Shown here in pieces: positions 21,603 to 33,338 of a stretch of DNA of 64,000 bases (positions are counted from its first letter, which is position 1; the number at the start of each line of letters is the position of its first letter). The position numbers and the translations under genes are program-made. Under the pieces are notes generated by a model. The model had not been told where the DNA came from, ran no database searches, and worked only from the letters and a program-made list of their open reading frames with translations. Location of the stretch: contig JAGFBZ010000708.1 in NCBI GenBank assembly GCA_018398805.1, forward strand, positions 1,178,001-1,242,000, read 5' to 3'. Origin of the DNA: Hirundichthys speculiger (lineage: Eukaryota; Chordata; Actinopteri; Beloniformes; Exocoetidae).

Positions 21603-23099
21603 AACAGTCTGTTGTTTTCATTGTGCTACAAACTGTCGTGACTGGCTATGGATTGATCTGGAGGGGCCCAAGGACAAAGCTGAGCTAAGCAGCGTGGAAG
21701 TTTGTACTAACCAAGCATTGCTTCATGCAGTGGTCATTTCTGATGTCGCCACTGAAACAACATTTAAAATGGGAAGTCCTGCTGCAAATGTCGCTGACAG
21801 CTCCTCCAACATGGCTTCGCTGAAGGAGCCAGGAACCACTGCCGACCATTTCAGGACCCTTCCAAGAAGAGGTATATTAGGACCTGGAGACAATCATCCC
21901 ACGACTTGTGGGCTGGTGAAAGTAGACTTGTCCGACTTCAATGCTTCTATCCCGACTAGGGTTGGCTGATTGACTGGTGAGTCCCAGCAGAGTTCCTCTC
22001 GTCCTCATTTCAGCTCTGAAAGCACTCATTTCACTAGCAGTTCTTGAAGTCCTGGGTAAGCTAAGCTCTCCAAGGTACAACATAAAACAACTAACCATTG
22101 AGGTTCACACAGCACAGGTTTTTGTTAGCACTTGCTGTTTTCTAATCAGCGAGTTGGAAAATGCCCTAAAACATCACTTTCACCACACACTATAGGTTTT
22201 TGGTTAAGGTTTCACTTCAGCCCCTTCCAGGATGACTGAAAACCTGCGAGACATGGTGAACCCCAGTTGGTGTCCTCCCTGTGGCTCCAGTGCCTCCTTT
22301 CTGTTCTTTTTCCTTTGGGTTTGGGGGGGCATGTTTCTTGCCCTCTGTGGGGTGGTAGTGAGGGACTGGCATTCCCCGACCCTTGTGCCATACCCCGGAC
22401 TGTCGAGGTTCGCAGGTTTTTTTGAATCAGGGGTAAGTTAAAAGAACCTAAAACGTCAATTAAAAAAGGTTTTATTAATTGGTGAGCTAAAAATTAAAAA
22501 CAATGATATCAATTTACTAAAAACTACAAAACATAAAGTTGTCCATAAAACGTATTAGATGAATCCCAGGGCAAGTGCTCCGGGCTCTTCCAGTCATCTT
22601 CCAGTCAATCCCTGCAGCCACCCACAGCTCGCATCTTCGGGCCGGTTCCTTCCTCGTCTGGCGGCACCATCTGACTCCCCGGTTGTTCCTCAGAGGTCCT
22701 GTCGAGAGGAACGGGAAAACCCGGAGCCAGTATCGCTGATACACAAAAACTCAACTGATCGCCTGGCCCCACAGCCAACCCCCCAGCAGTTGTACGAGAA
22801 AGGTTTTAGTTCTTCAAGTAGCAGCAGGAAAAAACAGAACATGGATTTTGACGATAATACGCCAAACCTTCAGTGGGGAACTTGTACTTTTGAACACAAT
22901 GCGTTCCCAGTCTAGAAGCAAATAAACATGTCATTTTCAGTTGCCACCACCAATTGCGTTGCTACTTTTAATTACCAGAAGCAGCAGATGGAAAAAACTA
23001 GGTGTGACTTGAAAAAAGACGAAGGTGGAAATAATTAAACAAAGAGAGCTGGAGACGGTTTTTCTTTGTTTATTTTCAATATAAGTTTAAAAGGTTATT
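21603..23099. other. Unassigned DNA, no gene recognised
   Basis: ORFs of 118 and 162 codons (22559-22915, 21481-21969) have no recognisable domain, and the longer one runs through the SINE, so they are not taken as genes. No repeat from elsewhere in the window matches. An exon of an unknown transcript cannot be excluded around 22560-22910, where codons are Pro/Ser rich. Confidence 0.35.
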
Positions 23100-23721
23100 T
23101 CCAAAATGCTGAAAAGCTGCAAGAGTGTTCCCTCATCAGAAAAACAAGATGGAGCATTTTAACATTGCTACCTGCAGACCAAGTTTGTTGGAGAGGAGAT
23201 TATGGTGTGGGGGTGTTTTTCAGGAGCTGGGCTTGGACCCTTAGTTCCAGTGAAAGGAACTCTGAATGCTTCAGCAGACCAAGACATTTGGACAATTCCA
23301 TGTTCCCAACTTTGTGGGACCAGTTTGGAGCTGGTTCCCTTCCTCTTCAACATGACTGTGCACCAGTGAACAAAGCAAGGTCCATAAAGACATGGATGGA
23401 AGAGTCTGGTGGATGAACTTGACTGGCCTGCACAGAGTCCTGACCTCAACCTGATAGAAGACCTTTGGGATGAATTAGAGCAGAGACTGAGAACCAGACC
23501 TTCTGGTCCAACATCAGTGTTTGACCTCACTAATGTTCTTCTGGAAGAATGGTCAAAAAACCCCATAAACACACTCCTAAACCTGGTGGACAGCCTTCCC
23601 AGAAGAGTTGAAGCTGTTCTAGCTGCAAAGATGGAGCCACGTCATATTGTTTAGGAATGGGAGGAGCTAAAGCTCAGATGTGGGTCAAGGCAGGTGAGAG
23701 AAGACTTTTGGCGATATAGTG
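23100..23721 (+). mobile_element. Tc1-like transposon, 3' half
   Basis: Contains the C-terminal DDE part of a Tc1 transposase and ends gaagacttttggcgatatag-tgta, the terminal repeat of a common fish Tc1 family. The opposite end and N-terminal coding region are missing or unrecognisable. Confidence 0.85.
23190..23655 (+). pseudogene. Tc1-like transposase, C-terminal DDE fragment
   Basis: Readable blocks are YGVGVFF (the GGGVMVWG position), LDNSMFPTLWDQFG, LQHDCAPVNKARSIKTWM (second catalytic Asp in HDCAPVHKA-type motif), then in another frame DELDWPAQSPDLNLIEDLWDEL with the third acidic residue, and a C-terminal LPRRVEAVLAAK. Frames change at about 23260 and 23410, so it is not functional. 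Confidence 0.88.
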
Positions 23722-23954
23722 TACAAGCACATCATTGTTCAATATAACACATCATGTAAATTTGTTATGTACTGAGCTGTCACAGTGTGGAACAATTTAC
23801 TTGCTTTGGTAACTTAGACACATAATAGGGTTAATTTCAAAGTCCTTCAGTAATATATGTTAATATTTTGGGGATCAATAAATTTAATTAGTGTATGTGG
23901 TAAATTTATGATCTTACAGTTTTGCCTCTAGAAATAAATATTAAACAATACTCT

Positions 23955-23973
23955 TTAACCCTAACCCTAACCC
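23955..23973. repeat. Short telomere-like tract
   Basis: ttaaccctaaccctaaccc, three CCCTAA units. A degenerate tract also occurs near 46451. Too short to imply a former chromosome end. Confidence 0.7.
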
Positions 23974-23977
23974 AGCA

Positions 23978-24222
23978 AATATCATTAACTAAAATTATAA
24001 TATGAAATCCAAATCAAGGATAATGGCAAGTAAAAAACTCCCACAGAGGGAGAAAAAAACCTTTAAGCCAAACAGTGGCAAGAAAAAAACTCCACTTTAA
24101 GAGGAAGGAACCTTGCGCAGGACCTGGATCACATGGGGGACCTTCCTGCTGAAGGCCAGCGAGGTAAAGAAAGAAAAGAGGGGAGAGACAGGAAAGAGAG
24201 AGGATGAAGGACAGAGAGAAAC
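23978..24222 (-). repeat. Retroelement tail repeat S, copy 1
   Basis: Contains the reverse of ...gtttcttcctcttaaag... and ...tgggagttttttacctgcca..., the hallmark of a very common fish repeat also present at 42530-43215, 34300-34690 and 58845-59100. The plus-strand copy at 43215 ends in a tail of acgctatacaaataaaatta type, suggesting a non-LTR 3' end. Confidence 0.75.
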
Positions 24223-24225
24223 TAA

Positions 24226-24475
24226 CCACTACCCGCTCGCAAATTGCGGTTTTTCCACTAACGCAATCTTCGGCTCCCTAAAGCCGACTCCCTTACTCAC
24301 ATTGTAGGTGTTGCAATGGGCATGTCTTTTGCCCTTTCCGCAAACTTGGTATCTTGCAATCGCAGCCAGTGGGTGCTCAGACCACCCGCTAGCTGCTATC
24401 AGGGGAACACCCCTCCCGCTACCCGCTATCCCTTAATAGCGGCTTTAGGAGATCTGGCGAAAGATCAGGCCCATA
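24226..24475. mobile_element. hAT-type element V, deleted copy
   Basis: The sequence cgcaaattgcgg ... cactcccttactcacattgtaggtg ... cgctatcccttaatagcggc matches both ends of the larger V copy at 56733-58155 but lacks the middle. It abuts a Rex3 tail at 24476. Confidence 0.7.
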
Positions 24476-24800
24476 GGGTGAGAAGTTCAGTCATTCAGGA
24501 GAGACTCAAGGTAGAGCTGCTGCTCCTTCTCATCTAAAGGAGCCAGTTGAGGTGGTTTGGGCATCTGGTTAGGATGGCTTCTGAATGCCTCTTCAGAGGG
24601 TGTTTCAGGCATATTCAACTGGGAGAAGACCACAACCCAGGACACGCTGAAGAGACTACATCTCTTGGTTGGGCTGGGAACGCCTCATGTTCTCTCAGAG
24701 GAGCTGGTGGAGGCAGTTGGGGGGAAAGAAGGTCTGGGCCTCTCTGCTTGGGCTGCTTCCTCTGTGATCCAATTAAGCGGAAGGATAATAGATTGGATGG
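24476..24800 (+). mobile_element. Rex3 3' fragment
   Basis: Encodes degenerate versions of RVRSSVIQERLKVELLLLLI and LRWFGHLVRMASE, then the 3' untranslated part with aattaagcggaaggat and a short GGAT tail. Frames are broken. It is 5'-truncated at the V junction. Confidence 0.85.
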
Positions 24801-25195
24801 ATTGAGTGGCAGAGAGAGAGAGCTACTTGCATCACAGGAACCACTCAGGCATCTTGACTGGTCCCTGGACTAGAAAGGTGCTATAAAAGCATGTAGCTGT
24901 TGTTGTTGTAAAGACCAAAAGAAAAACCTGATTTATACCCATTCTTCAAATATTCAGTAAGTCACATCACTCTCTTGTGGTCTGCTATTTTCTTTTAGCT
25001 GATGATTCTCTGTCCCATCAAACCAGTGATCAGTGTCTCTTTCTTTTTTTCTTATCATATTAGTTTGTATTTTATGACTGTAAAAAATAAAATCATGAAG
25101 AAAACAAATGTGTACCATACAGAACTGAACCATTCCATGGTTTAAGATACACTGAGAAATTATTATCGTACAAATTTAAAACCTTGAGGTAAAAG
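24801..25195. other. AT-rich spacer
   Basis: No repeat unit, ORF domain or RNA feature. A ggtgctataaaagcatg sequence near 24878 resembles a TATA box, but there is nothing downstream to support a promoter. Confidence 0.4.
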
Positions 25196-26012
25196 TATGG
25201 AGCCCTGTCTGGGTCATAATTCAATGAATAAATGAGTCTATTATTATGAAATACCGGCGTTTATTATTATGAAATACGTATCCATTATTATGAAATGTTT
25301 CCCATTATTATGAAATACATGTTTATTGTTATGAAATATTTCCCATTATTTTGAAATATATGTGTATTATTATGAAATATTTCCCATTATTATGAAAAAA
25401 AATGTAATTATTATGGAATATATTTGTATTATTATTTAATCTTAGTTTATTGCATAAAATCAAGTTGACATCGACTAAGAAACGTAGCGCAAAATGTAGG
25501 GAAAACTTGATTTTTACGGCATGGCAACAGGAGAAAGATCCTTTTCTGACTTACTCTGAGAGGTAGCCAACAGGCTCGATGCAAGTCCCCCCCCAACTAG
25601 TCGATGTCAGAGCGTAGAATGGAGAAGGATCAGCCAATGAGCGTGCAGGTCAACCACTGGTCCCGCCCAGTGGCAAAATGTCATTATTATGTAAAAGCTA
25701 TTCTTATGAAAAAGGAAGCAATTATGTAAAAACTCATTCATAGATAAAAAAGACATTCTGAAATAAACTATTATGCATTAAACTAAGATTAAATAATAAT
25801 AAAAATGTATTTCATAATAATTACATTTTTTTCATAATAATGGGAAATATTTCATAATAATACACAGATATATTTCATAATAATGGGAAATATTTAATAA
25901 TAATAAACATGCATTTCATAATAACGGATACGTATTTCATAATAATATTCGCCTGTATTTCATAATAATAGGCTCATTTATTCATTGAATTATGACCCAA
26001 ACGGGCTCCATA
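25196..26012. mobile_element. Fold-back element with about 250-bp terminal inverted repeats
   Basis: Left end tatggagccctgtctgggtc and right end ...acccaaacgggctccata are inverted copies, and the match continues through about 250 bp on each side (25196-25460 versus 25750-26012) with few differences. Each arm is made of repeated attattatgaaata-type units. The central 280 bp are non-coding. The structure is that of a fold-back/MITE element; a TA-type target site is possible but not certain. No transposase is encoded, and I cannot name the superfamily. Confidence 0.88.
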
Positions 26013-26734
26013 TAAGAGGGGTGAGAGGTATGCTGCACCTCCTCTGCTGGGGGATCCCTGAATAAGAGTGCATCAACACACCCTGAGAGGGGTGCAATGT
26101 TTTAACCTGTCAATATTCAGGCTTGGCATGATCAGGTGCTACTGTCAACCAGCTGCAGTGTTGGAGCAGAGAGAAAAGAAAAAAAAAAAGTGGGATGCCA
26201 AGGATAAATTCATGTCATCTGCCACAACTCTGTGCAAGTATGATGCACGTTTAATCAACTTGACTGGAAATGATTTTGCCCAGTTTCCTAACAGGTTGTA
26301 AGAAATAACAATGAACAATAAAAAAAAGAAATAGCAAATAAAGAATTGTGTGTCAGATTTTTCCCTCTTCCCAAGTTTCCTGCCTCCAACTGGTGGCCTC
26401 CCACAATGCTCTGCAGAGGAGACACATAAAAAAATCTAACTGGCATGTAATAATACAGTTGTGTGTCAGGTTGAGGGGGAAGGGGGGGTGGCAGATATAG
26501 TGGAGGACGGTTGTCGAAACAACAGCATGATGACTCCTTCAGCTTTCAAGAAATGTTATGAGAAGATAGCAAATATTCATAAATAGAAAAATGAAGTTAT
26601 TGATGGCGACTCCATGGTAAAAGTCATTGGAATTAAAACCATTAACCAAGCATTAAATAGAATTATTTCATTTTATAACAAAAACAGTTACAACTGATAA
26701 AGGTTCAGGAAGTTTTAATTTCTTTACACAGTGA
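26013..26734. other. Apparently single-copy DNA, no gene recognised
   Basis: A 77-codon ORF at 26068-26301 has no domain. No repeat family of this window occurs here. Confidence 0.4.
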
Positions 26735-26950
26735 CATGAGAAGGTATGTGAACCCCTTCAGAACCAACTCATGTCCTTGTTATTTTCAGAATTAATTTTG
26801 TGATCCGATCCTCATCTAAATCACAATAATAGACAAATGTAATGTGCTTTAATCTTACGACGCAAACGAGTGTAACTTCTCGTGTCTTTATTGAACAAGC
26901 CAACTGAACATTCACGGTGCTGGAGAAAAACATAAGTGAACCCATGGACA
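26735..26950. mobile_element. Tc1-like relic
   Basis: aaggtatgtgaaccccttca ... caataatagacaaatgtaat ... ttattgaacaagcc ... gtgaacccatgga resembles the non-coding end of a fish DNA transposon of Tc1 type. It is cut on the right by repeat X. No coding sequence remains. Confidence 0.5.
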
Positions 26951-27373
26951 AACTAGAAAAGCACTCGGAGAGCGCAGACCTCCGCCAAGCGCAACAATTC
27001 CCCCATATAGCGATTTACAGATTGCGATAAAATCCACGTTCTGGATCAGATCTGGATCAGCCTTAGAAATTTGATAGAGGTTCCCATTGTCAATCACTGA
27101 GCTAAATTTCATGAGTTTTTTGGCAATAATTAACAGATATTGAGAAACAAAATTTTTAGCCCCATTGACCGCAATGTTATCGAAAATTTGAAAGTGATCC
27201 AGAATCCAGGATTTCTTCCGGATCACAGCCAAAATTAAATCAGTTCTTCTTTTTCACATTTCTGACAACTGTGACAAATTTCATCAAAATCCATCCATGA
27301 CTATTGAGTTATCTTGAACACAGACAGACAGACAGATAAACGCTGGCGAAAACAGAACCTCCTCGGCGGAGGT
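26951..27373 (+). repeat. Repeat X, full-length-looking copy
   Basis: Runs from aactagaaaagcactcggag to ctcctcggcggaggt, 423 bp. It contains acctccgcc near the start and ggcggaggt at the end, an inverted 9-mer pair. Frames such as NYCPKLMKF/IDNGNLYQISKAD recur in every copy but are not conserved across indels and look like shadows. Superfamily unknown. Confidence 0.8.
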
Positions 27374-28474
27374 TTCAGAATTGCACTGTAATTGTCATGT
27401 GGCACTTTTAACAGCATACGTACCTAAATATAACTTAAACAGCAGAACAAAAACATAAAGTATTCATCACTTGATTTTTATAGAAAGATCTTTTGTCAGT
27501 TTCTGTTCGTGCACCAGATTGCAGGTGTAACGGCAGCGCAGCAATAAAGCCTTGTTCTTTACGTTTCTGAAGTGCTGACTGCTTTTACCGAACCATAAAA
27601 CGCCATGAGGGAAAAGCCACGGTGGGCGAGTGAGCCTGCTGAGATACCATCAATAGTACAGTATATCATAGTGCACAGAACCATTTAACATTTGCAGATC
27701 AGAGCGAGTCCTAATGATGATGATGAGATGTGTCAAATCTCAGGGAGAAATCAATACAGAGGAGAAAATGCTGAACATAAGTCATGTAAAACACATGTTG
27801 GAGCTACTGTGCAGCACTCTGGACTGGCAGGATGGAATACTGTTGATTCCTTCATGTGCTGTTCATAACCAGCAGCACACTGTCGGTGTGCGATTGTGCA
27901 ATCCCTCATTAAAAGGCAATAAGAAGAGTCATCTGTTAATGATTTCCCCTCCTGTTAATGGATGTTTCTTTGTCTACAAAGGTCCCTCTGAAATAACATC
28001 CAGACAATGCCAGCCATTGTCCTGCAGGGCGGAGGCGGATTATCGTGTATGAAGTGTTGATGCTTTTAAAGAGCTTGTGGGAGCGCATGACTGATTTGCA
28101 GGGTCTAAATGGAAAGGCAAACAAAAAACAAAGATGAGAATTTCCTCTGCCAAAGTTGCAGTTTGAAAAGTCATGGGATCCTGCAGCTCTGAGCGCTGAG
28201 ACGCTATGTTCCAGGTCAGCCATGTCAACTCTGGACCGCTCTGAAACTTCCATCCTGCTACTTGTTGAGTCAATTAAGTTCTGGTGCTTGTATGATGACC
28301 TGTCTTTATTTTTTTTTTCTGTTATATTGTAGATAAATTATTTAAAAAAAAAATGTACATGCACAATGAGATAAAACTGAATCTGGGTCATTTCTATCTC
28401 AAATATTTTTTTTTTTCCTCAAAAGGTAACTGGATGCCTCACACACACACAAAAAAAAATTGAATTATTTATTT
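27374..28474. other. Single-copy DNA with a possible conserved non-coding block
   Basis: No repeat recognised. The stretch at about 27690-28260 is evenly composed, contains TTAATGATTT and TTAATGG cores and several E-box-like sites, and lacks a domain-bearing ORF. This composition is typical of vertebrate conserved non-coding DNA; conservation is untested. Confidence 0.35.
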
Positions 28475-29569
28475 GGGCTGGGCAAGTTAACGCGTTATTA
28501 TTGTGTTAACGCATTAATTTATTAACGCCAACATTTATTTTATCGCGCGTTAACGCATGTTGCTCACATGCTTTTGTTTTGAAAAGTTTGTTACTGGCTG
28601 CTGCAGAACCAGAAGAGAATTGGCAGAAAAACATGCAGAAAAGCTAAAACAGACATGGAGAACGATAAAAATCTGTGAACTTTACAGTTCAGGTAGCAAC
28701 TCAGGTAGCAATATTAACGATTCTGTCTAAAAAAAAATTCTGGACTGTAACAAAACTTTCGTGTCATTCCTCCATGTTCCATCAGATCTGCTCCATGTGT
28801 TCACTGTCCTGCTGTTCTCTAGCTGGTTACTGCAGTGCAGCTCCATCTAGTGGCACAGATGTGTAATGACAACAGAAAGTCCAGTCCTCCATTATAAAAC
28901 TAATTCAGTTCTGTGGCCCATTTTTTTATTTGGTATTTTTGATCCAAGTCTAAAATTGAAATTAAAAAAAAATGTAATAAAATGTCCCTTTTTAATTTTT
29001 TCTTACTTTTGATTGACAGTTGAAAATGAAAAGAATAAATTATATATGGATTGGTAAAGTTACAGAACTTTAACATGTACATTTTCATTTTAAAGTTCTC
29101 CCAGACGGAGGATTCAACAGAAACAAGGTTATTTGTAACAAGTGACAAGTTGAACTCCCCGTTAAAAGTTTCTGCTGTTACATCAGAAATTACCTGTTTT
29201 AATGTTCTGATTGTGCTGAGCCACAATCATTTTGTTGGACTTTATTTGTAGACTTTTTTTTATTTTTCATAAAAAACAGGATGACATTAATGTCCTGGCA
29301 GTGACAATAAGCTTTATTTAATTTGACATTTTTTAAGATGAGATTTACACTAAATATGTGTTACTGACAAGTGCTGATGTTAAAAGTGTTTGAACAACAA
29401 ATGTTATGACACTTTAGTTCATATGGCAGCAGAACATTTAAATAAAAGTGCATTTTACACTACTTTTGAATTCATTATTTGATTTTCCGTATATAATGCG
29501 ATTAATCGTGATTAATCAGGGAAATCATAAGAATAATCGCGATTAAAAATTTTAATCGTTGCCCAGCCT
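28475..29569 (+). mobile_element. Non-autonomous DNA element U, copy 2
   Basis: Ends gggctgggcaagttaacgcg and taatcgttgcccagcct are inverted at the outer 11 bases. Subterminal sequence is built from TTAACGCGTTA- and ATTAATCG-type motifs. It is the most complete of four copies, about 1.1 kb. No transposase is recognisable and the target duplication is not clear. Confidence 0.8.
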
Positions 29570-30248
29570 TAATTTATATATATTTTTAAAATGCCTCCTT
29601 AGGGTACAAAAAGAAAAGGAAAAAAAAACCAAATGTTTTGTGCAGCTGGGATGATTTGAACAGTATCTACAGTTACATCAGGAACTCCTCTCTGGAAAGA
29701 TAGAGGAAGCCCTGACACCTCACCATGTGGTTGGAGACGAAAATGGAGAAGCACCGAGACCCATGGCTGAGTTGGAGGAGGAGAGAGTTGAGATGTAACA
29801 GGGAAGCTGTGGGTCAAAGGATGATGGGAGTTCTGTCTGTCTGGGGGCAGGAGAGGAGGATGCTGGGCCTCTTTCTGAACTGAACCTGCTGAAGAATGAG
29901 TTCAGTTCATTTTTATCTGTGAGATCCTCCTCATGCTTAAATCACTGTAGCAGTCGTGTTTTTTACTAGAAAAAGAAGTAAATGTCTCCAACAAATTGTT
30001 GCGAGACCAGTCTCTTATTCATGGAGCAGGACACATTAGAGGGACCGCTCAAAACTCCGTTACTCAAAGCCCTTCGCAGCTCTACACGCACCATGAAGAC
30101 TACAGAAAAATACACAATAAGAAAGAAGAGGGTCTGTGCTTTCTTTATAAGGGTGTGAATCTTTTACGATCTCGTAATTCAATTCGATTCCGATTTTTGG
30201 GGCCATGATTCGATTTAAAATTGATTTTCGATTCAAAATAATTTTATT
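29570..30248. other. Unassigned DNA with a degenerate MITE piece
   Basis: From about 30150 the sequence ggtgtgaatcttttacgatc ... attcgattccgatttttggg resembles a hAT-like MITE end rich in ATTCGAT motifs; repeat X interrupts it at 30249. The remainder shows no gene. Confidence 0.4.
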
Positions 30249-30669
30249 ACCTCCGCCAACGAGGTAATGTTTTTACCGGCGTTTATCTGTCTGTCTGTGT
30301 TCAAGATAACTTAAAAAGTTATGGATGGATGTTGATGAAATTTTCAGGAGTTGTCAGAAATGTGAAAAGGAAGAACCAATTTCATTTTGGGTGTGATCCG
30401 GAAGAAATCCTGGATTCTGGATCACTTTTAATTTTTTGATAACATTGCGGTCAATGGGGCCGAAAATTTTGTTTCTCAATATCTCTGTTAATTATTGCCC
30501 AAAACTCATGAAATTTGACTCAGGGATTGACAATGGAAACCTCTATCAAATTTCAAAGGCTGATCTGGATCTGATCCAGAACGTGGATTTTATCGTAATC
30601 TGTAAATCGCTATATGGGGGTATTGTTGCGCTTGGCGGAGGTCTGCGCTCTCCGAGTGCTTTTCTAGTT
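30249..30669 (-). repeat. Repeat X, reverse copy
   Basis: Starts acctccgccaacgaggtaat and ends gagtgcttttctagtt, the reverse of the copy at 26951, including the full central block (gatctggatctgatccagaa). Confidence 0.82.
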
Positions 30670-31466
30670 TTAAGTAAAATGCTTCACTTTATTTGTGAAA
30701 CACAAAATGAGGGTCTGTTAAAGTGTAACCAGTAATAATCTGTTCTTTGTTCAATGAGGACAGACTCATGAGGGCTAATGTTTAAGCTACAGATAATGAT
30801 CGATAAAGCTCCGAGAATCAATTCCAAAACAACGTTTGAAAACCAGTGGCGTATTGTGCATATGTTTGTCTGGGTTTTATTTACTTTCGTGAACAGAATG
30901 GGTGACGACAGCTGATTCAGATGGGTAGTTAGAGATTCCAGCTACTGTTAACAGGTGTGACTGCTGGTCTGAAGCTCAGCTCTGTAGCTGCTGTTATTGG
31001 AAACATGTAAATATGGATCGAGTCAGCTGGTAGTGATGGATCCTAACCGTCAGACATCGACTGCGTTTGGTAGAAAGTGCTGTTGAGTATTAAACTGAAG
31101 CATAAGGGAGATACAGCTCGTGATGGCGGGATAATCAGCTTCCAATCCCCCTCTCCTTTGATAGCCGCCCCAGGGCCCTGATCCAGTCAGAGAGCCCTCA
31201 TTAAAACCCCAGTCAAGAGTCCAGACAGGCCCTGACTCATCACGTCCTTTTCTTAGTGAGACGTAGTCCACACAGGCATCCCACAGCGTGGAACCAGAGA
31301 TTAGGACTGATCCATGAGTTTTTGTGATGTCTGAGTGGTCATCTCAGGGCGCCTTGGGGATTCCTTTCAGAGAGGCTGTTAACCCCGAATACATTTTACT
31401 AAGTTGTAGAATCTGAATCATTTATTTAAGAGGCTGTCAAATCAAAACAGCTTTTTTAGACCCGAT
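30670..31466. other. Single-copy DNA, possible conserved non-coding block
   Basis: No repeat recognised. The part at 31060-31330 is relatively GC-rich and non-coding in all frames examined, with a run of pyrimidine-rich and TGATAG-type motifs. Function unknown. Confidence 0.35.
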
Positions 31467-31469
31467 ACA

Positions 31470-31495
31470 AAACGTGTGTGTGTGTGTGTGTGTGT
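31470..31495. repeat. (TG)n microsatellite
   Basis: About 12 TG repeats. Confidence 0.9.
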
Positions 31496-31898
31496 GCACG
31501 TTCTTCTTTTTCCGAACCACTTACAGTTGGTTAGATAATTATGCCTTAGCATCAGCTTATAAACCAGCGCTTGACTGCTAAATTATGTCACAATAAAGTA
31601 TTTTTCACATTGACTCAAGGATTTCTGTAGCTTTGAATGTTGCAGAAGTTAAGCAGATTTAACGAGCTGGATGATCACTTCAGACATTTGTATTCTTGGT
31701 GCTGATCCACGAGACCCAGACAGACGGACTCTCAGTGGAATATTAAGAGTCTAACGTGAAACTTTACACGATGTGTGCCAGAAAAGTAACTACAGCTGTT
31801 AAATCGATGTTAAATTTTAAAAAGTGTTTGCATTAGTTTAATAAGCAGAACAGAAGTGTTACAAAGCACTAACTTAACAATGATGGTGGCTGTTCGTG

Positions 31899-32274
31899 GT
31901 TAGTATTGGCAAGGACCTCGCAATACGATATGTATCATGATACTTGGGTCACGATACCATATTATTACGATATCACGATATTTTGCTATATTCTGCCCAG
32001 TTAATTTCAAAATTAAAAGTAGAGATGAAAAATCAAGTTGCTGTATATGTTCATCAGATGATATTGATCAATCAGAGGACAAATGGAGTCCAAACTATTT
32101 GCTTCAAAACAACCTATTTATTGTTTATTATTAGTGTTTTTGCACATTTAAGTAACTATTACAACATACTGACAGCAATAAAAAATCGATATTAGGAGCT
32201 GAAAAATCGATATTATATTGGGCGGCCGAAAATCGCAATATATTGCCAAATCGATTTTTTTTTCCACAACCCTA
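31899..32274 (-). mobile_element. hAT-type MITE Y, copy 1
   Basis: Contains tattggcaaggacctcgcaa ... tatcatgatacttgggtcac ... gcaatatattgccaaatcga, the reverse of Y copies 2 and 4. The left end is degraded. No coding sequence. Confidence 0.78.
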
Positions 32275-32936
32275 GTGCCCGTACAACTGTAGATGATACA
32301 GTTACTGTTAATCTTTTCTTCTCCTGTGAAGGGTTCAAAATTCAGCCTCAGAAACTACTGGGTTTAGCTCCGGAGCAGCAGAGTCTCCATCCTGCACAAA
32401 CCAAACCAGAAGTAAAGCGTAGATGACTTGTAGAGGTAAATTTTGTTCTGTGATTGACATATTTTATAACTATTCAGTTTTTCTTCAGGAAACTTAAAAG
32501 ATCAGAGGGATCTTTTACCAGTTTAACAAAATAATAAGAAGCAAGAATGGAGCAAACGGAACTGGTTCTTGTTGATTTTGAACTCAGGTCTCATCCTACA
32601 GCATCACAGCGCTTCATGATTTACAAAAGAAAATATTTCATGTTATATTGATAAAATATTGTCTACTGAACCTTTAAATCCAGTGAAACAACAAAAATAA
32701 TATTAATTAGTTTTAACCTTTCCACTTGAAAAAATGGAATAAATTTGGAGTTGTTGGTTTTAGCAATATTTCATTGTTTTTGTTTACACTGTTCGATCTG
32801 TGGCTGTTATATTTACGCAGACATGTTTTATGAATGGTCATTGTTAAGTTGACTAAATGTGGTAGAATAGTTAACTACTTTGTAGCTCTACTGAATTTTA
32901 AATGCATAAATTATAGAAGGAAAAATTGTGAGCCAT
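32275..32936. other. AT-rich spacer
   Basis: No repeat or gene recognised between Y copies 1 and 2. Confidence 0.4.
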
Positions 32937-32944
32937 ATCAGAAC

Positions 32945-33330
32945 TAGAGGTGTGAAAAAAAATCGATTCGGTAATATATCGCGATTTTCAGCCGCCAAAT
33001 ATAATATCGATTTTTCAGCTCCAAATATCGATTTTTTAGGAAAATTGCTTAATTTTCACATTTAAATTGTTTAAAATTTAAATGGGCAAAAACACTAATA
33101 ATAAACAATAATTGTTTTGAAGCAAATAGTTTTGACTCAATTTGTCCTCTGAATGATTAATATCATCTGATGAACATATACAGCAACTTGATTTTTTATC
33201 TCTACTTTTAATTTTGATATTAACTGGGTAGAATATCGCAATATATTGTGATATCGCTATAATATAGTATCACAACCCAAGTATCTTGATACATATCGTA
33301 TTGTGAGGTCCTTGCCAATACTCACCCCTA
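32945..33330 (+). mobile_element. hAT-type MITE Y, copy 2
   Basis: Starts tagaggtgtgaaaaaaaatc and ends ttgccaatactcacccc-ta; the outer bases are inverted (TAGgGGTG/CACCCCTA). The flanks atcagaac (32937-32944) and atcaggac (33331-33338) agree at 7 of 8 bases, a hAT-type duplication. No coding sequence. Confidence 0.85.
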
Positions 33331-33338
33331 ATCAGGAC

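Noticed and set aside
21481..21969. 162-codon ORF
   Set aside because: Begins inside the SINE and has no recognisable domain.
23955..23973. Interstitial telomere marking a fusion
   Set aside because: Only three units; short CCCTAA tracts are common in fish repeats.
24870..24900. TATA-box promoter (gctataaaagc)
   Set aside because: No downstream gene, start site or element boundary supports it.
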